The notes beneath the pieces were generated by a model, which was not told the DNA's origin, searched no databases, and saw only the letters and a program-made list of their open reading frames with translations. Position numbers and translations under genes: made by a program. Below are positions 17,558 through 26,080 of a stretch of DNA of 41,096 nucleotides, in pieces. The stretch's first letter is position 1. Every line of letters begins with the position of its first letter. The stretch is from Planctomycetota bacterium (GTDB taxonomy: Bacteria > Planctomycetota > Phycisphaerae > Sedimentisphaerales > Anaerobacaceae), in assembly GCA_030641115.1 (NCBI GenBank), contig DAOWID010000084.1, positions 1-41,096 on the forward strand, read 5' to 3'.

Positions 17558-18631
17558 TCATTCAGCACTGATTGCTTGGATGAGGGCCTTGATGTAGCCG
17601 AAGGCAAATGCTAAGCCTTGAAGTTGGTCGGGGTCATCAGGATGCGCGGGTACGTGGTCCGGCATTACCATTCCAGAGTACCTTACTTCTTTAAGGACTT
17701 TCATCACTTTGAACATGTCGATATCGCCCTCGTCAGGATAGACTTCCTGAAAATTGTCACGTCTGCCACGTATGTTGCGGAAATGAACGTTGAATAATTT
17801 CTTGCGTTGGCCAAAGTGGCGGATCACATCCAATATCTCATCTGCAGAATTACGCAGGTTGCTCGCCACGGTGCCCACACAAAAGTTGAGCCCATGATAA
17901 GGGCTGGCTGAGGTTTCGACAAATCTCTCGAGCCCATCTACTGTGCCTAAGACACGTTGCACACCACGATAGGCCGCTGGTGGCACGCCTGGGTCATGCG
18001 GATGGCAGGCCATCTTGACCTTGTATTCCGCCGCGACTGGAATTACACGCTCTAAAAAATACGCAATTCGCTCCCAGAAAAGCTGTTCAGGAAACCGACC
18101 CGCGCGAGTCAATGACCTGTCTTTGGCTGCCTTGGCATACATCCATGTACTATAACTTGAACCTCCCCGTCCAGGCGTCCTGCCGGTCCTCAAGACGTCC
18201 AGAATGGTCATATTGTACTGTATCGCCGGGATGCCTGCTTCCGCTGCCATGCGAATTTGCCGGCAGGTCTGCTCGATCTGCCTATCACGATGGTCCTTAT
18301 CGCCAAGTAGCGCAACAGAGCGCGGCATTCCAAGGGGCACCATGTCCAACGTAATGCTATTCGCTGCACATCGTTCTTTCAATGCGCGCAATCCGTCAGC
18401 CGACCACTCATGTGGATTCCCGCACACATGGTTGACGCCACACCGCTTATAGAATTGGAGCATTCTGTTAGTCGAGCTTCTCTGCGTGCCGACATACATC
18501 AGTGGTTTTTCAGATTTCACTGCATTCCTTGAGTCTTTGAAGGCTCCGCCGGCGGCTCTCCCTGTGGGCGGACCGAGTGTGACAAGAGCAGCAGCGCCCA
18601 TTGTGTGGATGAACTGTCTTCTGGTAATCAT
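17558..18631 (-). CDS. Tat-exported mannonate dehydratase (UxuA)-like TIM-barrel protein
   Basis: N-terminus MITRRQFIHTMGAAALVTLG; C-terminal 'NVHFRNIRGRRDNFQEVYPDEGDIDMFKVMKVLKEVRYSGMVMPDHVP'. Confidence 0.8.
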   Translation of the reverse strand: MITRRQFIHTMGAAALVTLGPPTGRAAGGAFKDSRNAVKSEKPLMYVGTQRSSTNRMLQFYKRCGVNHVCGNPHEWSADGLRALKERCAANSITLDMVPLGMPRSVALLGDKDHRDRQIEQTCRQIRMAAEAGIPAIQYNMTILDVLRTGRTPGRGGSSYSTWMYAKAAKDRSLTRAGRFPEQLFWERIAYFLERVIPVAAEYKVKMACHPHDPGVPPAAYRGVQRVLGTVDGLERFVETSASPYHGLNFCVGTVASNLRNSADEILDVIRHFGQRKKLFNVHFRNIRGRRDNFQEVYPDEGDIDMFKVMKVLKEVRYSGMVMPDHVPAHPDDPDQLQGLAFAFGYIKALIQAISAE

Positions 18632-18886
18632 ATCTTCCCTTGCTCAAAGGCAAAAATCATCCTTGGTATGCCAAAAAGCAGAAAGGTCTTGAAACCGATC
18701 TTTTTCCAGAATACCTTGAAAAGAATATTGTCAATCATACCTGTCCAACTCTGCTGTTCTGTAGCTCTGTCCGTGATAGAATACATGTCTTTGCGGACAT
18801 CGCTGCTTCAACTGGCATTTCCACTTGATGGGCTTGTGCGGCTTACAATGACGAAAATTCAGTCAACCACCGACAAATAAAAACCG

Positions 18887-19558
18887 CTAAAAGTAGAATT
18901 TCAGATTTACCCCAAGCACATTGCTGTCTTTCCAATCGCCACCGGGTTTGGTCGAGCGCCGGAGGTAGTAAACCTCGCCTTTTATAGCTTTTGACAACTT
19001 GATGGCGACTCCTGAATAAAGCCTGTTCTCATCGAAATCTTCCTCGTTGAAATGAATAAATACCTCTTCAGCCACATAAGGTTGTAGTCCAAGCCCCGTA
19101 AGCTCGACTGGTAATTTCACCATAAACTTGTTTCTGTATCGCCAAACATCCGCTTTGTTCTCTCTATCCCGATATTCCAATCTTGACCTGTCACTCATAT
19201 CGAAACTGAACAGCTTGCCTTTTAGGGTAATATTCAGGTGTGGCCGATTTTCCCGCCTCCACTGGCCTTTGCTGTCTTTTTGGAACACCTGCCTGTAATT
19301 GGCTCCCACGTCTATCCAGTCCGCAAAACTTTTGTACACAAACCCCAAGTCCGAATGGTGATAATAAAGTTGCCCGGCATCATCCGCAAGCCTGAGTTCC
19401 TCTTCAAACGTAGCTTTCCAGTCTTTGTTAATATCCAAAGAGGCGTTCGCTGTGCTCCAGAATTGAAAATCTCCATCATCAAAAGCAAAACAAACCTCAC
19501 TGGCGAATAAAACACTTGTTACCGTTAGAATAAGAAATGCCCGATTTTTTGCTTTCAT
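18887..19558 (-). CDS. DUF2490-like outer-membrane protein
   Basis: Signal peptide; 'DDGDFQFWSTANASLDINKDWKATFEEELRLADD'; C-terminal Phe (LGVNLKFYF). Confidence 0.75.
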   Translation of the reverse strand: MKAKNRAFLILTVTSVLFASEVCFAFDDGDFQFWSTANASLDINKDWKATFEEELRLADDAGQLYYHHSDLGFVYKSFADWIDVGANYRQVFQKDSKGQWRRENRPHLNITLKGKLFSFDMSDRSRLEYRDRENKADVWRYRNKFMVKLPVELTGLGLQPYVAEEVFIHFNEEDFDENRLYSGVAIKLSKAIKGEVYYLRRSTKPGGDWKDSNVLGVNLKFYF

Positions 19559-19628
19559 TAACCAATTCTTTCAATACAAAAACCACATCCCCATTTTTTC
19601 CGTTCCTCTTCCACCTTAAAGATTATTT

Positions 19629-21026
19629 TCAAAACCTCCACTTAAGTATTGTCAAGCCGAAGATGCCCCAATATGCCAGCGCTCCCAAAAGCAAGGGAAC
19701 TCTAACGCCTGGGTCAAGCTTTTTCACAACAGGAGATCTATGGAAGGTCAACAAAGTAGCAGCCAAAGCAATGACAAGCAGCGATGCCGCCGCGAAACTT
19801 ATTGCCGGATAAAGCGCATTCAGTGCCGACTTGTCCAGCTCCAGCTTGCCGGCCAAAATCTTCTGAGCCGTCACAACACCTTTTGGGTCTGACAGCACAT
19901 AAGGCCAATAGGGAATGCGCGAGCTCATTTTGAATATTGCTTTGATCAGATGAGCCGACGCCATTGTCGGAAGCAGTAGCAGGGCGAAGGTTTTGGCAAT
20001 CGCTCCAAACGATGCCCTTGACAGTATCTTTGCCACAGCAACGACCGTCAGCAATAGAATCCCAGGAAACACAATAAACATAACGATGGCAGAGACCGAG
20101 CCTGCTACCGACCCCGTTATTCTCAGAGCACTAACCAGGTGCCTGGGAACCCACGTCAGGATTTCTTTGGAGACCTGCCATTCCGACAAGATTTCATAGA
20201 CGACAAATCCACTTACCAGGAGAACGAATCCTACCTGCGCAGCTCGTAGCTCAATAGTACGGAAGAAATCAGCGAACGGCCATCTGATGGACCATCGCAA
20301 GTTATCATGAGGACACGCCTTTAGACACTGTGTGCACAGCAGGCAGTTTTGATTATTCTTAATTGTAGCTGGATATAGGTTGCTGGTACACGAACGGCTA
20401 ACTACTCGGTAATGATTTTTCTTTACTATGCAATCTTTCGTTTTGCAGGCCTTACAGACGGCCCGATCGTCTGCCCGCCACTCGAATGGCGAGACAAGGG
20501 CGTATAAGCCAAGCAAGTGACCAACCGGACAAACGTAGCTGCAGAACGCCCGCTTCTCGTATATGAGGCTGACCAGGAGTGACACTGCAAGAAGCATTAA
20601 CATGTAAAGGGCCATTCGTTGCGGTATGCGATGGATGGCGAAGGTATGAACTCCCAGAATCACAACCAGCGTGTAGAAGATAGTGATTACCCAACCGCTC
20701 CTGAAAAACCGCGGTATTTTTCTGCGCAGCCCTATGCGCCCCGCCAGATAGGCTATCAGTTCCATTGGACACACCATGCACCAAACGCGACCCAGTATAA
20801 TTGCGGCAATGATGACCAGTGGCCACCAGTATGACCAGACCAAGAGGTTCGCCAAGTTTGTATTCCTAAGTATCTTGGCAAAGTCCATGTCATCTGTAGT
20901 CACGCGCAGGCCGCCTGCAATGAGCAGTCCAAATGCTGTCAACATAATCAACTGTGGCAGGATTGGGAACCAGCGAGAGGTGAGCAAGTTACGGATACAG
21001 CGAACATTCAGCAAATTCATTCTCAT
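19629..21026 (-). CDS. NapH/NosR-like polytopic membrane protein with 4Fe-4S ferredoxin motifs
   Basis: 'CMVCPMELIAYLAGRIGLRRK', 'CSYVCPVGHLLGLYALVSPFEWRADDRAVCKACKTKDC', 'NCLLCTQCLKACPHDNL'; multiple TMs. Confidence 0.83.
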   Translation of the reverse strand: MRMNLLNVRCIRNLLTSRWFPILPQLIMLTAFGLLIAGGLRVTTDDMDFAKILRNTNLANLLVWSYWWPLVIIAAIILGRVWCMVCPMELIAYLAGRIGLRRKIPRFFRSGWVITIFYTLVVILGVHTFAIHRIPQRMALYMLMLLAVSLLVSLIYEKRAFCSYVCPVGHLLGLYALVSPFEWRADDRAVCKACKTKDCIVKKNHYRVVSRSCTSNLYPATIKNNQNCLLCTQCLKACPHDNLRWSIRWPFADFFRTIELRAAQVGFVLLVSGFVVYEILSEWQVSKEILTWVPRHLVSALRITGSVAGSVSAIVMFIVFPGILLLTVVAVAKILSRASFGAIAKTFALLLLPTMASAHLIKAIFKMSSRIPYWPYVLSDPKGVVTAQKILAGKLELDKSALNALYPAISFAAASLLVIALAATLLTFHRSPVVKKLDPGVRVPLLLGALAYWGIFGLTILKWRF

Positions 21027-21190
21027 TTCCAGATGTTCCTAAATGACTTCATCCGTTTTTAGCATACGCGTTTGACAAACGGTTTCTTGTTTGGTATTAT
21101 TCGCAATTCTGTGGTTTTTGGCAATTGTATAAATGAGTTAGAAGTTTAGAGTTGTTGTGTAAGTGGCACTGGATTCCAGGTTTTAGTCAG

Positions 21191-22501
21191 ATGCAAGTTA
21201 AGCCCTTCAAAGCATTTAGGTTCAACGAAACAGTAGTTGGCGATGTGGCTAACTGTGTTGCTCCGCCCTATGATGTTATCAGCCCGTCCCAGCAACAGCA
21301 TCTCCACGAAAAGAGCAAATATAATATCGTGCGGATAATCAAAGGCAAGACAAATGCTTGCGACCACGAAAACAACAATCAATACACAAGAGCTGCCAAC
21401 TACCTCAATAGCTGGATAGAAAAAGGTGCCTTAAAACAGGACTCGGCCGAGACCATCTACGGCTACATCCAGGATTTCCGCTTGGCCGGCTCGCAATTTC
21501 AACGTCTCAGTTTCATTGCTTTGGCTCGGCTCGAGGAATTCGGCAAAACGGTCCGGCCTCACGAACAAATTATGAATGGGCCAATGCTCGACCGGCTCAG
21601 CCTCAAAAGAGCCACCACTGCCAGGTTCGGCCTGGTCTTTATGCTTTATGAAAACGAGCAAAAAATTGCAGACAAAATCATTGAAAACACCGGTACGCAG
21701 GAACCACTGATCGGCTTTGTCAATAGTCAAAACGTGCGCCACCGTCTCTTTGCAATAACTGCCGAAGAGGATATCGATGCAATAGCCAAAATGATGAGCG
21801 ACAAAAGCTGCATTATAGCTGACGGTCATCACCGCTACACGACAGGACTAACTTACTCTAAAGAGAGCGCCAACCCGGCTGCCAAATATCAAATGCTTGC
21901 TTTTGCCAATACCTGCCAGGATGGATTGAGGATATTGGCTACCCACCGCCTCGTCGGCAATCTCGCAAACTTCAATATCGAGAAATTAGTCACGGGGCTC
22001 GGGGACAACTTTGAAGTTACGGAGTTTAAGTTCAATTCACACGAGGCCAAGATAGAAGCAAAGCAAGAGATGCTGGCGCAGATGAGAGGCGAATACGACA
22101 CCGGCAAAAACGCATTTGGAATTTACAGCGGCACTGACGCCTTTTGCGTTGGAACCTTGAAAGACCACGGACTGATGGATGCAGTCGTGCCGGATAAAAG
22201 TCCAGCCTATAGGGTGCTCGATGTTTCTGTTCTGCACACGCTTATTCTGCAAAAGCTTTTGGGCATCGACGAAAAAAAGTTAGCCAAGGGTAAAAATGTT
22301 GAGTACGTGAAAGACACACCCACTGCAATTGACGATTCAATTTCGCAGGTGGACGCCGGGCAAAAACAAGCCGTCTTCTTTATGAATCCGGTAAAGATGG
22401 AGCAACTGAAGATGGTTACGGATGCCGGCGAACGAATGCCGCAAAAGTCAACGTACTTTTATCCAAAGATGTATACAGGCTTAACGATTCAAAAACTCTG
22501 A
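21191..22501 (+). CDS. DUF1015 family protein
   Basis: 'MQVKPFKAFRFNETVVGDVANCVAPPYDVISPSQQQHLHEKSKYNIVRIIKG', 'CIIADGHHRYTTGLTY'; upstream in-frame ATG at 21152 is less likely. Confidence 0.88.
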   Translation: MQVKPFKAFRFNETVVGDVANCVAPPYDVISPSQQQHLHEKSKYNIVRIIKGKTNACDHENNNQYTRAANYLNSWIEKGALKQDSAETIYGYIQDFRLAGSQFQRLSFIALARLEEFGKTVRPHEQIMNGPMLDRLSLKRATTARFGLVFMLYENEQKIADKIIENTGTQEPLIGFVNSQNVRHRLFAITAEEDIDAIAKMMSDKSCIIADGHHRYTTGLTYSKESANPAAKYQMLAFANTCQDGLRILATHRLVGNLANFNIEKLVTGLGDNFEVTEFKFNSHEAKIEAKQEMLAQMRGEYDTGKNAFGIYSGTDAFCVGTLKDHGLMDAVVPDKSPAYRVLDVSVLHTLILQKLLGIDEKKLAKGKNVEYVKDTPTAIDDSISQVDAGQKQAVFFMNPVKMEQLKMVTDAGERMPQKSTYFYPKMYTGLTIQKL

Positions 22502-22599
22502 CTTTTGCTATGCACCATTATTGGTCGCCATGCCTGGTTGGCAAAAACTGAACTTTTGTAAAACACTTGTAAAAACAACGACGCTCCCTATTTACATAT

Positions 22600-22932
22600 T
22601 TACAACAAAGGTAAAGTTTCCCCCTCTTTTATGAAATCTACAACCAATGAGGAGGATTCTTGCCACTGTTTTAAAGACACAGGAACAATATCAAAGGCAA
22701 GCTCGAATTTTTCCACAAGTGTCCATTTTAATCCTTTAAGCATCTCAGCTTTTTGAAAGACATCTTTTTCGTTGAAATCCCGAGAGATTACGGCTATATC
22801 TATGTCGCTACCCTCTGTATAATTACCTTTGGTGCAAGAACCAAAGATGATTATTCTATCAACCATTATATTGCGGTCTTTAAGGAGATTGTTTATTAAC
22901 TTTGCTGCTTCTCTAACTTCTGCTTCAGCCAT
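22600..22932 (-). CDS. MNT-type minimal nucleotidyltransferase domain protein
   Basis: 'IIIFGSCTKGNYTEGSDIDIAVIS' (GSx10DxD signature). Confidence 0.85.
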   Translation of the reverse strand: MAEAEVREAAKLINNLLKDRNIMVDRIIIFGSCTKGNYTEGSDIDIAVISRDFNEKDVFQKAEMLKGLKWTLVEKFELAFDIVPVSLKQWQESSSLVVDFIKEGETLPLL

Positions 22933-23176
22933 TTCAATGCCTGCGAGCTTTTAATTTTATCCATTTTGTTCTCCGGAACCATTCTATATCTATTCTTTCG
23001 GAACGTCAAGATTTTACAGCATCGTTTCTCTTTCCAAACATTTTTGTAGTTTACGTTGGAATTTTGGTGTAAAATTCTGTCCTTAATTACAAGTAGTGCT
23101 CTGTTACTGGTGTTTAACAAGTTGTCATTGCGCACCTGATGCGGCGCGACAATGAGAAAAAGAAGGGAGACGATGT

Positions 23177-24289
23177 ATGGTAGATTGGAAGAATCCGCCA
23201 AGATTATTCATTCCTGGTCCGGTGAAGGTCAATGAAGATGTCCTGCAGCAGCTTGCACGGCCAACATTGGGACATCGTGGCAAAGAATATGCCCAACTGC
23301 ACGGTGAAACGACTGATATGCTCAAGAAGATCTTCTTCACAGACCAGAACGTTTTTCTCTCAACTTCCAGCGCGTCAGGTATTTGGGAAGCGGCCATTCG
23401 AAATTGTGTCGGCCTTGATGAGACGGTCCTTGCTACCTGCTGCGGCGCTTTCAGTGATAAGTGGGCGACAGTAGCCAAGAACTGTGGCAGGAACGTTGAC
23501 GAATTGAAGGTGGAATGGGGCAAACCCATACTCCCAGAAATGATTGATGAAAAACTTGCTACGGGCAAATATGCGGCCATTACCCTTGTCTACAACGAGA
23601 CAAGTACCGGCCTGACAAATCCGGTCGGCCAAATAAGCGAGATGATGAAAGAGAAGTATCCGGATGTCCTCGTCCTTGTCGATGCAGTCAGCGCAATGGT
23701 GGCGCTTCCTTTGCGCTTTGACGATCTCGGCTGGGATGTAGTATTCGCGTCTGTGCAGAAGGCCTTTGCGATTCCGCCGGGATTCGCAGTCGCTTTGGTT
23801 AGCAACAGGGCTTTAGAGAAAAGCAAGAACATTCCCGGCAGAGGCTACTACTTCAACTTCGAGCTCTGGGCCAAATCAGCCGAAAAGAGCCAAACGCTCG
23901 TGACGCCGAGCATCCCGCACGTCATGGCCCTGAATTACCAGTGCGAAAAGCTTCTCAAAGAGGGCATGGGAAATGTCTGGCAAAGACACAAGCAGATGGG
24001 TGAGTTTGTGCGTGCCTGGGCTAAGGAGAAGTTTGCCCTTTTCTGCGATGAGAAGTACGCCTCAAACACTCTCACAGCCGTCAAGAATACGCGAGGCATC
24101 AATGTTGCCGAAACCATAAATGCCATCCAGCAGAAGCACGATACGATTTTCGGGAATGGCTACGGTAAGCTAAAAGAAGAAACTTTCCGAATCGCTCACA
24201 TGGGCGATATTACCCTTGACGAGCTAAGAGAGCTTCTTAGCTGGATAGACGACGAATTGGCTAAGGTCGCTGGCACCGCAGAAATATAG
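23177..24289 (+). CDS. Class V aminotransferase (alanine-glyoxylate / serine-pyruvate type)
   Basis: 'FIPGPVKVNEDVLQQLARPTLGHRGKEYAQL', PLP-lysine region 'WDVVFASVQKAFAIPPGFAVALVS'. Confidence 0.88.
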   Translation: MVDWKNPPRLFIPGPVKVNEDVLQQLARPTLGHRGKEYAQLHGETTDMLKKIFFTDQNVFLSTSSASGIWEAAIRNCVGLDETVLATCCGAFSDKWATVAKNCGRNVDELKVEWGKPILPEMIDEKLATGKYAAITLVYNETSTGLTNPVGQISEMMKEKYPDVLVLVDAVSAMVALPLRFDDLGWDVVFASVQKAFAIPPGFAVALVSNRALEKSKNIPGRGYYFNFELWAKSAEKSQTLVTPSIPHVMALNYQCEKLLKEGMGNVWQRHKQMGEFVRAWAKEKFALFCDEKYASNTLTAVKNTRGINVAETINAIQQKHDTIFGNGYGKLKEETFRIAHMGDITLDELRELLSWIDDELAKVAGTAEI

Positions 24290-24329
24290 AGCAGCGAAGA
24301 GCCGCTCTCGTAGTCGAGATACAAAGCGT

Positions 24330-25052
24330 ATGGACCTATCTGTTGTTATACCGGCTTTTGAGGAGAGCAACAAGATTGCCCGGGATGTTGAAGCGGTGGC
24401 AGCGTTTTTGAAGGATAATCATCTCGAAGGCCAGATCATAGTTGTCGATGACGGCAGCAGCGATGGAACCTGCGAAGTTGCGAAGCATGTTGAAGTTCCC
24501 TCAGGTGTCACTGTGAATGTTATCCGTTATGAGGACCACCGCGGCAAAGGCCACGCCGTCCGAACAGGCATGAAGCAGACTTCTGGTGAATATGTGATGT
24601 TTGCAGATAGTGGTGGCTGCGTGCCCTACGAAGATGTTTTGCGTGGTCTCGAGCTAATAAAAAGCGGAATGTGCGACATCGCGCACGGCTCAAGGAAGAT
24701 GCGAGGATGTCACATCGAAAAGGCTCAAAGTTTGTACCGGCGAATTTGCTCAAAGTTGTTCCACTGGTTCGTTACTTGCTATATGAAGATCCCTTCCGAA
24801 TTCACCGATACGCAATGCGGATTCAAGATATATCGCAGAGACGTCGCACGGCATTTGTACGGCGAATGTATTACCGACGGATTTGCATTCGACATCGAGA
24901 TTATTTTGCGCGCTCAAAAAGAGCGGTATCGGATAAGAGAATTTCCTGTCGATTGGGCCTGCGATCCTGACAGTCGATTATCGCCGAGCCGAAGTTCTTG
25001 GCGTGTGTTATCTGAACTGATAACCATCAAGCGCGCCCTATCAGAAAAATGA
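24330..25052 (+). CDS. Glycosyltransferase family 2, dolichyl-phosphate beta-glucosyltransferase-like
   Basis: 'DLSVVIPAFEESNKIARDVEAVAAFLKD', 'IIVVDDGSSDGT', 'DTQCGFKIYRRDVARHLY'. Confidence 0.88.
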   Translation: MDLSVVIPAFEESNKIARDVEAVAAFLKDNHLEGQIIVVDDGSSDGTCEVAKHVEVPSGVTVNVIRYEDHRGKGHAVRTGMKQTSGEYVMFADSGGCVPYEDVLRGLELIKSGMCDIAHGSRKMRGCHIEKAQSLYRRICSKLFHWFVTCYMKIPSEFTDTQCGFKIYRRDVARHLYGECITDGFAFDIEIILRAQKERYRIREFPVDWACDPDSRLSPSRSSWRVLSELITIKRALSEK

Positions 25053-25093
25053 GACTCCTGCTGTATTTCCGCAAAGAATAGTCCAGCGTCGTT

Positions 25094-26080
25094 TCAACCA
25101 CCGACCTTATCCCAGAGCCCGAAACGCAGGATTTTGTCTTTTTGACGCTTTCTGTCCCCATCCTTCAGTAGAATCATAGCCAGTGCGTTCGGATGGCGCG
25201 AACAATACTGCTCGATTTCATCCGGACTCATAACCATAAAGGCTGTGGAAAGGGCATCAGCCGTCGCCGCGTCGTGGGCGCAGGCCCAGGCCGCACGTTT
25301 ACCTTCAACCGGTTTAGCCGTGCGTGGGTCGATGATATGCTGGCCCTTCTGTAAGCCTGAGCCGCCCACTGCCTGATTCTCGATGTCAATACGAGCTATC
25401 GTTTGTCTGCCCACCTCGGGCGGACCGGGACTACTTAGCGTGAGAGGCCAGCCTTTTGTCCCCGGCGGCTTGTCAAGAGCCAAAACCGAGCTGAAGCCTC
25501 CATGAATCAGAGCGGTATCGATATCCCACTCGCGCAGCAGCTCAGCCATCTGATCGAGCGCATAGCCCTTACCGACGCCGCCCAGGTCAACCTGAACCGG
25601 GCTGGCCAGCAGCTCCACCGTATGCTGGGCTTGGTCCAATTTTATAAGGTGCATGCCGGTATGCTGGCGAGCGAGATTCAACTGTTTTCTCGAAGGAGTG
25701 CGCACTGTGTTGTCCTCGCTAAGCCAACAGGCCAGTAGTGACCCGATAGTGATATCGAAAGCTCCGTTGGTTTCGGCATAGATCCTTGCGCTGAGCTGCA
25801 AACATTCGAATGCAGCCGGTCCAATCCGCAAGGGCTGGTTGGTAGGGAGGTTATTGATTCGGGCGATGTCACTATTTTCGATGAACCGGCTAAGATCGCC
25901 TTCGAGTCGGTCAAGCTCATCGAAAGCCGCCGCTGCTGCCTGCTGAGCATAGCGAGTATCCTCATGTACGACCATGACCTCAAACGTCGTCGCCATAGCC
26001 TCGTGGGAAAAACGCTGCATCCCTGGGATTTCAGCGGAGCTGCTCTTAACGTAGGCGGCTTCCTGTTTCGGCTCAGTCAC
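25094..26080 (-). CDS. apbE: FAD:protein FMN transferase
   Basis: 'FSHEAMATTFEVMVVHEDTRYAQQAAAAAFDELDRLEGDLSRFIENSDIARIN', 'VQVDLGGVGKGYALDQM', 'HIIDPRTAKPVEG'; start overlaps upstream stop (ATGA). Confidence 0.93.
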   Translation of the reverse strand: MTEPKQEAAYVKSSSAEIPGMQRFSHEAMATTFEVMVVHEDTRYAQQAAAAAFDELDRLEGDLSRFIENSDIARINNLPTNQPLRIGPAAFECLQLSARIYAETNGAFDITIGSLLACWLSEDNTVRTPSRKQLNLARQHTGMHLIKLDQAQHTVELLASPVQVDLGGVGKGYALDQMAELLREWDIDTALIHGGFSSVLALDKPPGTKGWPLTLSSPGPPEVGRQTIARIDIENQAVGGSGLQKGQHIIDPRTAKPVEGKRAAWACAHDAATADALSTAFMVMSPDEIEQYCSRHPNALAMILLKDGDRKRQKDKILRFGLWDKVGG

